From contig NZ_PDJO01000001.1 in assembly GCF_002563775.1 (NCBI RefSeq), forward strand, positions 2,242,001 to 2,306,000: a stretch of DNA of 64,000 bases. Direction: 5' to 3'. Positions 28,125-37,691 of the stretch are shown piece after piece (positions within the stretch are counted from its first letter, which is position 1; each line of letters starts with the position of its first letter). This DNA comes from Thioclava sp. ES.031 (GTDB lineage: Bacteria; Pseudomonadota; Alphaproteobacteria; Rhodobacterales; Rhodobacteraceae). The notes under the pieces were generated by a model. The model worked only from the letters and a program-made list of their open reading frames with translations. It was not told the DNA's origin and did no database searches. Made by a program: the position numbers and the translations under genes.

Positions 28125-29019
28125 AATACGCGACCGCCTTGCGATCCTCGACCGGTGCGCGTTCGATCTCGGAGACTTTCGCCAGCACGCGTTTGCGATA
28201 GCCCTCGGCGCCGCCGAAATTGATCGGGCCGCGCGCGAGTTTGGTCTCCAGCTCGGCTTTCGAGAGCAGGTAGTAGTGGTTCAGCTGCAGCGGGCTCGAA
28301 GTGAAGAAACTCTCCTGCTTGCGCGCGTGGTTCGACACCACCTGCCCCGCCGCGTTGGCCGTGCGGTCGCCCATGTCCACGGTCTCGAAACTATGCACGC
28401 CCACCGCCGAGACGCGGGCCGGATCGACGATGCATTTGAAGCGCAGCAGATCGCTGTCGCGGGCGTAGGGAACCGGTGCGCGGTCGGTGAAGGCGCGGGT
28501 CACCCAGCCGTCGGGACGCGTCTCATGGCCCGCATGGCCGAACATGTGCCAGGGCAGCGAGATATTGGAGTGATCGCCATGCTGCGTGATCGCCTCCATC
28601 AGGCTCAGCCCGGGATCGGGGACGAGGAATTCGTCGATATCGATGAAGGCCATCCGCTCGAAATCGGCGCCGAAGGTCGTCACCGCATGGGCATAGGCTC
28701 CGACCTGCTGCGAGATGCGGCGCTCCGTGGCCGGGTCGTAGCCCGCCATGCGCCAGGGGGTCACGGTGACGGACGCCGCGAAGGGCGAGGACGCGATCTT
28801 GGCCAGCGTGTCGTCAGTGCAGCCATTGTCATAGAGAAAGACGTGGCGCGCCCCGGCCGCCGTATGAAATTCCAGCCATTCGAGGATGTAGTCGCCCACG
28901 TTCTTCACGATGGCGACGAGGGCCAGCCCCTCGCGCCCTTCGGCCGCGGGCGGCGCGGTGATGCCGAAGAGCCGCATCTTCTTCGACCCGATCGCCTTGA
29001 TGAACCCGGAGATGCTCAC
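28102..29019 (-). CDS. Glycosyltransferase family 92-like (GT2 fold) protein
   Basis: A 305-residue cytosolic glycosyltransferase. LALVAIVKNVGDYILEWLEF and HVFLYDNGCTDDT form the nucleotide-binding GT-A strands; FERMAFIDIDEFLVP holds the metal-binding D-x-D; HSFETVDMGDRT and LNHYYLLSKAELETK match the GT92/DUF23 C-terminal part. By family it transfers a sugar to a surface glycan; the acceptor is unknown. First gene of a two-gene minus-strand unit with the transferase at 27372. The start ATG has GAAAGGCGCGC upstream. Confidence 0.85.
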   Translation of the reverse strand: MSISGFIKAIGSKKMRLFGITAPPAAEGREGLALVAIVKNVGDYILEWLEFHTAAGARHVFLYDNGCTDDTLAKIASSPFAASVTVTPWRMAGYDPATERRISQQVGAYAHAVTTFGADFERMAFIDIDEFLVPDPGLSLMEAITQHGDHSNISLPWHMFGHAGHETRPDGWVTRAFTDRAPVPYARDSDLLRFKCIVDPARVSAVGVHSFETVDMGDRTANAAGQVVSNHARKQESFFTSSPLQLNHYYLLSKAELETKLARGPINFGGAEGYRKRVLAKVSEIERAPVEDRKAVAYFEGVREG

Positions 29020-29310
29020 ATGCGCGCCTTTCCTGCTGCGAAACCTGCCTAGCCAGATGCGCGTGCCGGGGCAAGCCTGTGCGCCTCCGGGGGCTACGCG
29101 TGAGAGGCGGGCCGCCCACGGGGCAATCCTGCGTGCAACTCTCCGCGCAAATCAGCGCGCAACGGCGTGCGAAATCTTTGCAGAATTGATCATCCGGGGG
29201 ATTCCAATGACGAATCACATGTGACATGATTCGAGACACAGGGCCCGTCAGAGGCCGTGGCGCGGGTCTGGGGGACAGGCACGCGACCAGCGAAGAAGCG
29301 AGGCAGGACA

Positions 29311-29607
29311 ATGGTGATGAGACGCCCCACGATCGGGCCTCTGATTTTCGTGACCGTGGCAGTGGTGCTGGGCGCCTATTTCGCCTTTGCCGCCGTGCAG
29401 GGGCGTTACGGCATTCTCAGCCGCGTGCAGATCGAAGCGGAGATCGACGCCAAGCGCGACGAGCGCGATGCGCTGCGCGCCAAGGTGGATCGGATGGCCA
29501 ACCTGACCCATCGCCTCTCCGACGATTACCTCGATCTGGACCTCCTCGACAGCCGGGCGCGCGAAGTGCTGGGCGCGATGCGCTCGGACGAGATCGTGAT
29601 CCGCTGA
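29311..29607 (+). CDS. ftsB: Septum formation initiator family protein (FtsB/DivIC)
   Basis: A 98-residue single-pass inner-membrane protein. Membrane segment about 10-30 (PLIFVTVAVVLGAYFAFAAV), followed by a coiled coil (EAEIDAKRDERDALRAKVDR) and the conserved tail with SRAREVLG. This is the FtsB/DivIC plan: it joins FtsL and FtsQ in the divisome to activate septal peptidoglycan synthesis. I choose ATG 29311 with AGGCAGGACA upstream; the open frame begins 18 codons earlier. In many alphaproteobacteria it lies directly upstream of pdhA, as here. Confidence 0.9.
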   Translation: MVMRRPTIGPLIFVTVAVVLGAYFAFAAVQGRYGILSRVQIEAEIDAKRDERDALRAKVDRMANLTHRLSDDYLDLDLLDSRAREVLGAMRSDEIVIR

Positions 29608-29743
29608 GAGGCTTCCCGGTCTGCCCATTTTCGCGGCACAAACATCGCTCGAAAACCGCCCCACCGGCCCTAGTTGGAAAGTGAACGCCATTCCTGCCTT
29701 GCGATACCGTGGGGTCATTGCCTTCAGCCCGGCATTGCTGTAA

Positions 29744-29769
29744 GGAATGGTTTAACGCTAAACTATTCC
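29744..29769 (+). promoter_or_regulatory. Palindromic operator candidate upstream of pdhA
   Basis: Arms GGAATGGTTTA (29744-29754) and TAAACTATTCC (29759-29769), centre ACGC, one mismatch. The core GTTTAACGCTAAAC has the CG centre of LacI-family operators. It lies 21 bases before the pdhA ATG, where a repressor could block initiation. The regulator is unknown; a CceR-type LacI protein is one candidate. Confidence 0.5.
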
Positions 29770-29789
29770 GGCCAAGGGAGGTCTGACCA

Positions 29790-30815
29790 ATGGCAGCACG
29801 GAAAGGCTCGGCGAGCGGCGCCAAAGCGGGCGCGAATGTCTCGGCCGAGGAACTCAAGCAATATTACCATGACATGCTGCTGATCCGGCGCTTCGAAGAG
29901 AAGGCCGGTCAGCTTTACGGCATGGGTCTGATCGGCGGCTTCTGCCACCTCTATATCGGGCAGGAAGCGGTGGTCGTGGGCCTCGAGGCTGCGGCGAAGG
30001 AAGGCGACAAGCGCGTCACCTCCTATCGCGATCACGGGCATATGCTCGCCTGCGGGATGGACCCGAAAGGCGTGATGGCCGAGCTCACGGGCCGCGACGG
30101 CGGCTATTCGAAGGGCAAGGGCGGCTCGATGCACATGTTCTCGAAAGAGAAGCATTTCTACGGCGGCCACGGCATCGTCGCGGCGCAGGTGCCGATCGGC
30201 GCGGGCCTCGCCTTCGCGGACAAGTACAAGGGCAACGACAACGTCACCTTCACCTATTTCGGCGACGGTGCGGCGAACCAGGGTCAGGTCGCTGAGACCT
30301 ACAACATGGCGCAGCTCTGGGATCTCCCGGTCGTCTTCGTGATCGAGAACAACCAATATGCGATGGGCACCAGCGTGAAGCGCGCTACCAAGTCGCCCGA
30401 CTTCTACGAGCGCGGAATCGCCTATGGCATCGCGGGCGAAGAGGTCGACGGGATGGACGTGCTGGCGGTGAAGCAGGCCGGCGAGAAGGCCGTTGCGCAC
30501 TGCCGCTCGGGCAAGGGCCCCTACATCCTCGAGATCAAGACCTATCGCTATCGCGGCCACTCGATGTCGGACCCGGCGAAATACCGGACCCGCGAAGAGG
30601 TGCAGAAGATGCGCGAAGAGCGCGACGCGATCGAGCATATCCGCCAGCTTCTGCTGACCGGCAAGCATGCGACCGAGGACGAGCTCAAGCAGGTCGACAA
30701 GGATATCAAGGCGATCGTCAACGGCGCCGCCGATTTCGCCAAGGAGAGCCCCGAGCCCTCCGCGGATGAACTTTACACCGACATCTATACCGATGTCGCG
30801 CCGCAGAACGCCTGA
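29790..30815 (+). CDS. pdhA: Pyruvate dehydrogenase E1 component, alpha subunit
   Basis: A 341-residue thiamine-diphosphate enzyme subunit. With PdhB it decarboxylates pyruvate and passes the acetyl group to lipoyl-E2. The ThDP motif is seen as [19 protein letters not shown] with [21 protein letters not shown] and [10 protein letters not shown] are active-site stretches, and [15 protein letters not shown] is the conserved loop after the ThDP fold. GGGAGGTC precedes the ATG. First gene of the pdhABC operon (14-base gap to pdhB), with a palindrome just upstream. Confidence 0.98.
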   Translation: MAARKGSASGAKAGANVSAEELKQYYHDMLLIRRFEEKAGQLYGMGLIGGFCHLYIGQEAVVVGLEAAAKEGDKRVTSYRDHGHMLACGMDPKGVMAELTGRDGGYSKGKGGSMHMFSKEKHFYGGHGIVAAQVPIGAGLAFADKYKGNDNVTFTYFGDGAANQGQVAETYNMAQLWDLPVVFVIENNQYAMGTSVKRATKSPDFYERGIAYGIAGEEVDGMDVLAVKQAGEKAVAHCRSGKGPYILEIKTYRYRGHSMSDPAKYRTREEVQKMREERDAIEHIRQLLLTGKHATEDELKQVDKDIKAIVNGAADFAKESPEPSADELYTDIYTDVAPQNA

Positions 30816-30829
30816 GGGGGGAAAGACAG

Positions 30830-32218
30830 ATGGCAACCAAGATTCTGATGCCCGCGCTCTCGCCCACGATGGAAGAGGGCACGCTGGCGAAATGGCTCAA
30901 GAAAGAGGGCGACGAGATTTCGGCCGGTGACATCATCGCCGAGATCGAGACCGACAAGGCCACGATGGAGTTCGAAGCGGTCGACGAAGGCACGCTGGGC
31001 AAGATCCTCGTCGCGGAAGGCACCTCCGGCGTGAAGGTCAACGACCCGATCGCGGTGATGCTGGAAGAAGGCGAAGACGCCTCCGCCGCCGAAGAGGCCG
31101 AAGCGCCGAGCACCGGCTCGGATGCGGCTGAAAGCGACGAGAGCGACGAACCCGCGAAGGCCCCCGCTCAGGCGAAATCGTCGGACGACGACATGCCCAA
31201 GCCCGACACCACGCCGGACTGGCCCGAAGGCACGCCGATGAAGACGCAGACCGTCCGCGAGGCGCTGCGCGATGCGATGGCCGAAGAGATGCGCTCCGAC
31301 GACAGCGTCTTCGTGATGGGCGAGGAAGTCGCCGAATACCAGGGCGCCTACAAGGTCACGCAAGGCCTGCTCGACGAGTTTGGCGACCGCCGCGTGATCG
31401 ACACGCCCATCACCGAGCATGGCTTCGCCGGTCTCGGCGTCGGTGCGGCCTTCGGTGGCCTGCGCCCGATCGTCGAATTCATGACCTTCAACTTCGCCAT
31501 GCAGGCGATGGACCAGATCATCAACTCGGCCGCGAAGACGCTGTATATGTCGGGCGGCCAGATGGGCGCGCCTATGGTGTTCCGTGGCCCGAACGGCGCG
31601 GCAGCCCGCGTGGCGGCCCAGCACAGCCAGGATTACGGCGCATGGTATGCCCACGTTCCGGGTCTGAAAGTCGTGCAGCCCTATTCGGCAGCCGATGCGA
31701 AAGGCCTGCTGAAATCGGCGATCCGCGACCCGAACCCGGTGATCTTCCTCGAAAACGAGATCCTTTACGGGCGTTCGTTCGAAGTGCCGGATCTGGAGGA
31801 CTTCACCATCCCCTTCGGCAAGGCGAAGATCTGGCGCGAAGGGTCGGATGTCACCATCGTCAGCTGGGGCATCGGCATGAGCCACGCGCTCGAAGCGGCG
31901 GACAAGCTCGAGAAAGAGGGCATCGACGCAGAAGTGATCGACCTGCGCACCCTGCGCCCGGTGGATTACGACACGGTGCTCGCCTCGGTGCGCAAGACCA
32001 ACCGCTGCGTGACCGTCGAGGAAGGCTTCCCCGTGGCAAGCTTCGGCAATCACCTGTCGGCCGTGATCATGGAGCGCGCCTTCGACTGGCTCGACGCGCC
32101 GGTGATCAACTGCACCGGCAAGGACGTGCCCATGCCCTACGCGGCGAACCTCGAGAAAATGGCACTCGTGACCTCGGACGAGGTCGTCGATGCGGTCAAA
32201 AAAGTCACCTACCGGTAA
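30830..32218 (+). CDS. pdhB: Pyruvate dehydrogenase E1 component, beta subunit, with N-terminal lipoyl domain
   Basis: A 462-residue protein. Residues 1-80 are a lipoyl domain with lipoyl-Lys in [11 protein letters not shown], then an acidic Ala/Ser-rich linker to about 125, then transketolase-like E1 beta ([55 protein letters not shown]). The extra lipoyl domain on E1 beta is typical of alphaproteobacterial PDH. The lipoyl region is almost identical to that of the next gene's E2, which points to duplication or gene conversion. It ends 12 bases before pdhC. Confidence 0.98.
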   Translation: MATKILMPALSPTMEEGTLAKWLKKEGDEISAGDIIAEIETDKATMEFEAVDEGTLGKILVAEGTSGVKVNDPIAVMLEEGEDASAAEEAEAPSTGSDAAESDESDEPAKAPAQAKSSDDDMPKPDTTPDWPEGTPMKTQTVREALRDAMAEEMRSDDSVFVMGEEVAEYQGAYKVTQGLLDEFGDRRVIDTPITEHGFAGLGVGAAFGGLRPIVEFMTFNFAMQAMDQIINSAAKTLYMSGGQMGAPMVFRGPNGAAARVAAQHSQDYGAWYAHVPGLKVVQPYSAADAKGLLKSAIRDPNPVIFLENEILYGRSFEVPDLEDFTIPFGKAKIWREGSDVTIVSWGIGMSHALEAADKLEKEGIDAEVIDLRTLRPVDYDTVLASVRKTNRCVTVEEGFPVASFGNHLSAVIMERAFDWLDAPVINCTGKDVPMPYAANLEKMALVTSDEVVDAVKKVTYR

Positions 32219-32230
32219 GGGGATAGCGCA

Positions 32231-33589
32231 ATGGCAACCCAGATTTTGATGCCCGCCCTGTCGCCCACGATGGAGGAAGGCACGCTCGCGAAATGGCTCG
32301 TGAAAGAGGGGGACGAAGTCTCCTCTGGCGACATCATCGCGGAGATCGAGACCGACAAGGCCACGATGGAATTCGAGGCCGTGGATGAAGGCGTGATCGG
32401 CAAGATCCTCGTCTCGGAAGGCACCTCGGGCGTGAAGGTCAACGACCCAATCGCCGTGCTGCTGGAAGAAGGCGAAGACGCCTCCGCCGTGGACGAGGCC
32501 GAGAGCCCCGTTCCCGGGGAAGCACAAGCCGAAGCCGCTGAGGATGCGAAAGAGACCAAGGACGCCGACAACGCGCCCGCCGAAAAGAGCGGCGCGAAGT
32601 CGGCCCCGAGCGCCGCGCCGAAGACCGAGAAAGCGCCCGCCGCCCCGCAGGATGCGGATGGCAAGCGCGTCTTCGCCTCGCCGCTCGCACGCCGTATCGC
32701 CGCCGACAAGGGCGTCGATCTGTCCGCGCTCAAGGGGTCGGGTCCGAAAGGTCGTATCGTGAAGGCCGATGTCGAAGCCGCCGAAACTGGCAAGGCAGCC
32801 CCGGCCAAGGCGGACGCGCCGAAAGCGGAGGCCGCGGCCCCTGCCCCGGCAGCACCGACCGTCTCCTCCTCGGCCATCGCCAAGATGTATGAGGGTCGCG
32901 ATTACGAGGAGATCGAGCTCAACGGGATGCGCAAGACCATCGCCGCGCGTCTCGCCGAGGCCAAGCAGACGATCCCGCATTTCTACCTGCGCCGCTCGGT
33001 CAAGCTCGACGCGCTGATGAAATTCCGCTCGCAGCTCAACAAGCAGCTCGAGGGGCGCGGCGTGAAGCTGTCGGTCAACGACTTCATCATCAAGGCCTGC
33101 GCGCTGGCGCTGCAATCGGTGCCGGATGCGAATGCGGTCTGGGCCGGTGACAAGGTGTTCAAGCTGAAGCCCTCGGACGTGGCCGTCGCGGTCGCGATCG
33201 AAGGCGGGCTGTTCACGCCGGTGCTGAAGGATGCCGAGGCGAAATCGCTCTCGACGCTGTCGGCGGAGATGAAAGACCTCGCCGCCCGTGCCCGCGACCG
33301 CAAGCTCGCGCCGCATGAATATCAGGGCGGCAGCTTCGCGATCTCCAATCTCGGCATGTTCGGGATCGAGAATTTCGACGCGGTCATCAACCCGCCCCAC
33401 GGCGCGATCCTCGCCGTCGGCGCGGGCATCAAGCAACCGGTCGTGAATGACGAGGGCGAGATCGAAGTGGCGACCGTCATGTCGATGACGCTCTCGGTCG
33501 ATCACCGCGTGATCGACGGCGCGCTCGGCGCTGAGCTCATGAAGGCGATCTGCGAGAACCTCGAAAACCCGGTGCTGATGCTGGCCTGA
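32231..33589 (+). CDS. pdhC: Pyruvate dehydrogenase E2, dihydrolipoamide acetyltransferase
   Basis: A 452-residue core subunit. Domain order: lipoyl domain 1-80 (ETDKATMEF), Ala/Pro/Lys-rich linker, peripheral-subunit-binding domain about 145-180 ([20 protein letters not shown]), second linker, and catalytic acetyltransferase domain from about 220, ending with the active-site DHRVIDG and LGAELMKA. It transfers acetyl from lipoamide to CoA. Last gene of the pdh operon; E3 (lpd) is not in the window immediately downstream. A hairpin with T-run at 33616 follows. Confidence 0.98.
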   Translation: MATQILMPALSPTMEEGTLAKWLVKEGDEVSSGDIIAEIETDKATMEFEAVDEGVIGKILVSEGTSGVKVNDPIAVLLEEGEDASAVDEAESPVPGEAQAEAAEDAKETKDADNAPAEKSGAKSAPSAAPKTEKAPAAPQDADGKRVFASPLARRIAADKGVDLSALKGSGPKGRIVKADVEAAETGKAAPAKADAPKAEAAAPAPAAPTVSSSAIAKMYEGRDYEEIELNGMRKTIAARLAEAKQTIPHFYLRRSVKLDALMKFRSQLNKQLEGRGVKLSVNDFIIKACALALQSVPDANAVWAGDKVFKLKPSDVAVAVAIEGGLFTPVLKDAEAKSLSTLSAEMKDLAARARDRKLAPHEYQGGSFAISNLGMFGIENFDAVINPPHGAILAVGAGIKQPVVNDEGEIEVATVMSMTLSVDHRVIDGALGAELMKAICENLENPVLMLA

Positions 33590-33615
33590 TCGGGCCGCAC
33601 AATCTGAAACGCTGG

Positions 33616-33639
33616 AAAGGGGGGCGCTGCCCCCCTTTT
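33616..33639 (+). terminator. Terminator of the pdh operon (5' half of a GC-rich repeat)
   Basis: AAGGGGGGC-GCT-GCCCCCCTT followed by TT. The stem is also the first arm pair of repeat copy 3. Confidence 0.75.
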
Positions 33640-33685
33640 CGCATGCGCGAATTCACCCCCCGGGATATTTCCACCAAGGAGAAGA
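33617..33685 (+). repeat. GC-rich intergenic repeat, copy 3
   Basis: GGGGGGCGCTGCCCCCC, a small central arm GCATGCGC, CACCCCCCGGGATATTT and CCACCAAGGAGAAG. Same order of parts as the other copies. Located between the convergent pdhC and cysE genes. Confidence 0.75.
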
Positions 33686-33742
33686 CCCATGCGCGAGGTC
33701 TGAATTCGCGAGCGTGCCCATCGCAGACCTGTTCGCGACATG

Positions 33743-33766
33743 AAAAAAGCGGGGCCGAAGCCCCGC
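33743..33766 (-). terminator. Terminator of cysE
   Basis: On the minus strand, GCGGGGC-TTCG-GCCCCGC followed by TTTTTT: perfect stem with UUCG loop, 25 bases after the cysE stop. Confidence 0.9.
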
Positions 33767-33790
33767 CTGTCTATCCAATGTGAGACATGC

Positions 33791-34597
33791 TCACTTGCTG
33801 TGCAAAAGCTGATCCATCTCGCGCGCGGGACGGTCGCAGCCCGCCTCGCCCACGATCTTCGCGGGCACCCCGGCCACGGTCTTGCAGCAGGGCACGTCTT
33901 CCAGCACCACCGAGCCCGCCGCGATCCGGCTGTAATCGCCGACATGGATATTGCCGAGCACCTTCGCACCCGCCCCGATCAGCACGCCATTGCCGATCTT
34001 CGGGTGACGCTCTTCGTCTTCCTTGCCGGTCCCGCCGAGCGTCACCGAATGCAGCATCGAGACATTGTCGCCCACGACAGCCGTTTCCCCGATCACGATC
34101 GAATGGGCGTGGTCCATCATGATGCCGCGCCCGATCTTCGCGCCGGGATGGATGTCCACACCGAACAGCTCGGAGGTGCGCATCTGCACGAAATAGGCCA
34201 TGTCGCGGCGACCGTTCGTGAACAGCCAATGCGCGATCCGGTAGCTTTGCAGCGCCTGAAATCCTTTGAAGAACAACAGCGGCTGGATCAGCCGGTGGCA
34301 GGCCGGGTCGCGCTCATGCACGGCCACCAGATCGGCCCGCGCCGCCTGCCCCAGGGCGGGATCGGCAGCGAAAGCTTCCTCGGCGATCTCGCGCAGAAGC
34401 TGCTCGCTCATCTCCGCCGAGGCCAATTTCATCGAGAAACGATAGGCCAGCGCCCGTTCTAGCGTCGGGTGATGCAAGAGCCCGGCATGGATCAAGGATC
34501 CCAGAAGCGGCTCGTCACGCACCGCAGCCCGCGCCTCGTCGCAAATCTGCGTCCAGACCGGATCGACGGTGGTAACTTTGGCCATCTGCTTGTTCAT
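33791..34597 (-). CDS. cysE: Serine O-acetyltransferase
   Basis: A 268-residue enzyme making O-acetylserine from serine and acetyl-CoA, the first step of cysteine synthesis. The N-terminal helical SATase domain (WTQICDEARAAVRDEPLLGS; HPTLERALAYR) is followed by left-handed beta-helix hexapeptide repeats. The active site HAHSIVIGETAVVGDNVSM and TLGGTGKEDEERHPKIGNGV are seen. The ATG at 34597 (MNKQMAKV) has GAGGGAGTAATCC upstream. It ends a minus-strand run after the GTA remnant; cysE beside GTA genes is a known Rhodobacterales arrangement. Confidence 0.97.
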   Translation of the reverse strand: MNKQMAKVTTVDPVWTQICDEARAAVRDEPLLGSLIHAGLLHHPTLERALAYRFSMKLASAEMSEQLLREIAEEAFAADPALGQAARADLVAVHERDPACHRLIQPLLFFKGFQALQSYRIAHWLFTNGRRDMAYFVQMRTSELFGVDIHPGAKIGRGIMMDHAHSIVIGETAVVGDNVSMLHSVTLGGTGKEDEERHPKIGNGVLIGAGAKVLGNIHVGDYSRIAAGSVVLEDVPCCKTVAGVPAKIVGEAGCDRPAREMDQLLHSK

Positions 34598-34626
34598 CGG
34601 ATTACTCCCTCTTCGCGCGCAAGAAC

Positions 34627-34971
34627 TTAACACATAGGCTTTCCGGCGAATAGAGGAAGGGACATTTCGTCATTTCGCTTAAGGGGCTGTCGCGTCAACC
34701 GCCACGCGGCTATCCCCGCAGAGACGCAGCCCAGTGCGCGCAGATCGCGCGGATCGCCCGGCCCCGCCTTCGCCCGCGGCAAGCCCAGCGCCATGCTCAG
34801 AACCGAGCCGTTTCGCCAGTGCGGATGCGCGCGGCGGAATCGCTTGCAATAGAGGTCCGCCGCATGAACCCGGTCGAGGAGCCGGTGAAGCCGGTCCATG
34901 CGCCGCGCATCGGGCCAGAGCATCACCACCCGCGCGAGCGCCATCAGATCGCCGTCCAGCACCGCGCGCAT
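34627..34971 (-). CDS. Conserved hypothetical protein next to the GTA remnant
   Basis: A 114-residue basic protein (MRAVLDGDLMALARVVMLWP; RRMDRLHRLLDRVHAADLYC; AHPHWRNGSVLSMAL). No signal peptide or membrane segment. It begins 2 bases after the stop of the terminase/tail fusion gene and is followed by cysE after 30 bases. To my knowledge such a gene often sits between the last GTA structural gene and cysE, which would make it a syntenic marker rather than part of the particle. Function unknown. Confidence 0.6.
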   Translation of the reverse strand: MRAVLDGDLMALARVVMLWPDARRMDRLHRLLDRVHAADLYCKRFRRAHPHWRNGSVLSMALGLPRAKAGPGDPRDLRALGCVSAGIAAWRLTRQPLKRNDEMSLPLFAGKPMC

Positions 34972-34972
34972 C

Positions 34973-37420
34973 TCACCCGGTCCAGGTCAGCCGCGCCGGC
35001 AGCCCCGGCCCGAAGACATCCGAGATCTGCACCACCTCGAAGCTCGGCGCGCCGATCAACCCGTCTTCCGCGCGCTCTGCCGCGCCATAGGTCCAATCCG
35101 GCGCGCTCACGATCACCTCGCGCCGGATCGCCTTCCCCTCGAGCACCCGCACCCGGTAGCGCTCCGACACCTCGCCCAAAGGCACATCCAGCGCCTCCCA
35201 GTCGTCGCCCCCGATCCGCGTCCGCCGCACCCAACTCAGCCGCAGATCACCGCCCAGCGCCTGCGCGCGCAAATGACAGGGCGACAAAGGTCGCAGCCCG
35301 ATGCCCGCAAAGGCTTGAACCGTGTGGATATAGGAGGGGTCATCATAGCCGCGACCGGCAGGCCCCACCCGGTAGTGACGCGCCTGATTTCGCGCCGACG
35401 GCGGCACCTCGATCTGGCGGGGCGTCCCGTCGAGCAGCACGACCACCGAACCTTCCGGCCAGGCATCGGGCATCAGCGCATCGCTCCCCGCCTGCCCGCG
35501 CAAGCGCATCGAGACATCCCAGACGCCCGGCTCCACCGGCTCGGCGGCCCGGAACTGGAACACCTCCCAGCGATCCGACGAGCCATCCCCAATCGCCATC
35601 GCGTTAAGCCCCGCCAGCACACCCTCTTCGCTCGCGCTTTCCAGCCCCCCCGACAGCATCTTCACGCGCAGGCTCGGCCCGCGATCCCAGAGCCCGCTCT
35701 GCGCGTGCGGCAAGATCGTCTGTGTCACGCCGATCGCGGCTTGCGTCTCGATCCTGGTATTCAACGCATAGCCCGCATCCTCGAGCGCGGAATACAAAGC
35801 TGCAGCTCCCGGCCAAGGGCTCGCCGTCACCGCCAGATGCGGCGCATAAGGGTCTTCCGCGCCTGTCAGCAACGGCAAATCAAGGAATACAGATGTGATC
35901 GGCACAGGCGGCGTGAAGCTCTCGATCCGCGCAACCTCGTCGGTCTCTTCCGAGGCCTCATAGATCCCCGGCTCGACCCGGACCGCTTCTATGCGGATCG
36001 CCTCGGCGCGCTCCATCCGGTCGATCCGGTAGCGCCGCGCGCCCTCCTCGGTCTGCAGCACCACGACATCCCCCGGCCCGAGCCAGCCCATCGACGGCGG
36101 TAGCGTGAACTGCGCCGTATCGCGCGCCACCCGCGCCTCCGAGAGCCAGCGGTTCACGACGCGCATTCCCTCCGCCCGCGTCAGCGCCAGGGGCGCCTCG
36201 CTCGCAGAGGCGGGGCCGTTTTCCTCGTTGGGGAAGATCGCTTCGACGGCGCGGGTCTCGAAGCTACCATCTGCCTCGACATAGGCCAGTCGCACGCGTC
36301 CCGCGATCTCCGCCTCCGGCGCACGGCGCGTCTCCAGACTCTGATCGTCGCCATCCAGCGCCAGTAACGGAGGCATCACCTCCGCATCGACCGACGCATC
36401 GCGCATCCGGAACACCAGCCCCCCGTCGCGCTCCACCGCATCGAAGCCGTAGATTAGGCTCAGCGACTGCAACGCGCCGCGCGGCGTGATCCCCCCGGGC
36501 ATCGCATATCCGCGCACCACCCCGTGCAGCGCGCTCACATCGAACATCTCGACCCCCGCGAGCGCACAAATCTCGCCCACGACATGCGCCAGAGGCTGCG
36601 CCGTCGCCCGCCCTGAAATCCAATGCCCCCGCGCATAATTCGCCGCGTCGTCCCATACCTCCGGCAGACCGGGAAATTGCGGATAGGGCCGCACATCCCA
36701 CGCCCAGACATGGGCGCGCGCCATATCCACCATCGGACCGCCATAGAACTCCGACACCGGGTTCCGCGCGCCATCCCCCCAATAGGACGTCATCGCCCGC
36801 AGATATTGCATCTGGATGTAGTCATCGCGTCGCCCATCCGAGTAATGCGGCAGCGCGCTTTCCGAGCTTTTCGGATCGAGGAACTTGTTCGGCTCGTTCG
36901 TACCCTTGTCGATCGCGGCACAGCCCATCTCATCGACCCAGGCCGCGTCGAATTGTGGCCCCCGCAGCGCCTCGGGCTCATAGGCCGAGAAGGCCTGCGC
37001 CGTGGCCCCGTTCGGCCAGACGAGCCGCCGTCTTCCCGCTTCCCAATCAGGCCTGCGGTCGGGCGGAGAGCAGGCCAATATCCCGCTCTCCCCCATCACC
37101 ATCACATCGCGAACCTGATCGAAGGTCTCGCCTACCAGTGCCACGCGCCGCGCCCTTCCGGGGTCGAGCGGGCGTGCGCCTTCGACCTGCGCACGCACCC
37201 ACTCGGCCCCGGCCCGCGTCTTGCCCGCGCCGCGTCCGCCCATGATCACCCAGGACTTCCAATCCCCTTCGGGCGGAAGCTGATGATCCAACGCCCAGAA
37301 CTCGAAGATCCAGGGCAGCGCGAGCAATGCATTGTCGTCGAGCCCATCCAGAAACGCCTCGACGCTCTCAGGCGTCGCGGAGGCGAGCCAGGCGGCGCCC
37401 GATTTCAGCTCTGGCGGCAT
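34973..37420 (-). CDS. Chimeric GTA gene: large-terminase ATPase domain fused to host-specificity/tail protein
   Basis: An 815-residue protein joining two GTA proteins in frame. Residues 1 to about 164 are the N-terminus of GTA large terminase: SVEAFLDGLDDNALLALPW, Walker A GGRGAGKTRAGAEW and Walker B-like FDAAWVDE. Directly after, MGCAAIDKGTNEPNKFLDPK begins the C-terminal ~650 residues of the GTA tail/host-specificity protein (g15), with RAMTSYWGD, RGHWISGRA and ending LPARLTWTG. The junction is near 36928. Neither half is complete: the nuclease domain and the first half of g15 are lost. Start chosen at ATG 37420; ATG 37438 is possible. It overlaps the small-terminase gene. Confidence 0.85.
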   Translation of the reverse strand: MPPELKSGAAWLASATPESVEAFLDGLDDNALLALPWIFEFWALDHQLPPEGDWKSWVIMGGRGAGKTRAGAEWVRAQVEGARPLDPGRARRVALVGETFDQVRDVMVMGESGILACSPPDRRPDWEAGRRRLVWPNGATAQAFSAYEPEALRGPQFDAAWVDEMGCAAIDKGTNEPNKFLDPKSSESALPHYSDGRRDDYIQMQYLRAMTSYWGDGARNPVSEFYGGPMVDMARAHVWAWDVRPYPQFPGLPEVWDDAANYARGHWISGRATAQPLAHVVGEICALAGVEMFDVSALHGVVRGYAMPGGITPRGALQSLSLIYGFDAVERDGGLVFRMRDASVDAEVMPPLLALDGDDQSLETRRAPEAEIAGRVRLAYVEADGSFETRAVEAIFPNEENGPASASEAPLALTRAEGMRVVNRWLSEARVARDTAQFTLPPSMGWLGPGDVVVLQTEEGARRYRIDRMERAEAIRIEAVRVEPGIYEASEETDEVARIESFTPPVPITSVFLDLPLLTGAEDPYAPHLAVTASPWPGAAALYSALEDAGYALNTRIETQAAIGVTQTILPHAQSGLWDRGPSLRVKMLSGGLESASEEGVLAGLNAMAIGDGSSDRWEVFQFRAAEPVEPGVWDVSMRLRGQAGSDALMPDAWPEGSVVVLLDGTPRQIEVPPSARNQARHYRVGPAGRGYDDPSYIHTVQAFAGIGLRPLSPCHLRAQALGGDLRLSWVRRTRIGGDDWEALDVPLGEVSERYRVRVLEGKAIRREVIVSAPDWTYGAAERAEDGLIGAPSFEVVQISDVFGPGLPARLTWTG

Positions 37421-37688
37421 CGAAGTCGAGCGCGCCATCGCGCCCGGCGGCGACACCTGCCAGCTGTCTGCGGAGTTTCTCGACACGAGATCGCTCCTCC
37501 ATCACCAAATGAAAAGCGGTGCGGAGGTCCTTGACCGCCTGCACCGCCGCTTTCGCCTCGGATATGTCGCCGCGCCGCACCCCCTGCAGCGCCTGCGCCA
37601 GCTCCTCGGCCACGTCCCGATAGAGCGCTTCGGTCTGATCCAGAAGATCGACCGGCGCCCCCGCCTCGTTCATCTTGTTGTCTTGCAT
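37368..37688 (-). CDS. GTA small-terminase-like protein (GTA gene g1)
   Basis: A protein of about 106 residues, largely coiled coil: DLLDQTEALYRDVAEELAQA, AKAAVQAVKDLRTAFHLVMEE, then VEKLRRQL and DAARAEIGRRLARLRDA at the C-terminus. This is the pattern of the first ORF of the Rhodobacterales GTA cluster, which acts as the small terminase subunit recognising DNA for packaging. It seems intact although its partner, the large terminase, is truncated by fusion. A codon before (GTG 37691) is an alternative start. A 13-codon ORF abuts it upstream. Confidence 0.75.
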   Translation of the reverse strand: MQDNKMNEAGAPVDLLDQTEALYRDVAEELAQALQGVRRGDISEAKAAVQAVKDLRTAFHLVMEERSRVEKLRRQLAGVAAGRDGALDFDAARAEIGRRLARLRDA

Positions 37689-37691
37689 CAC

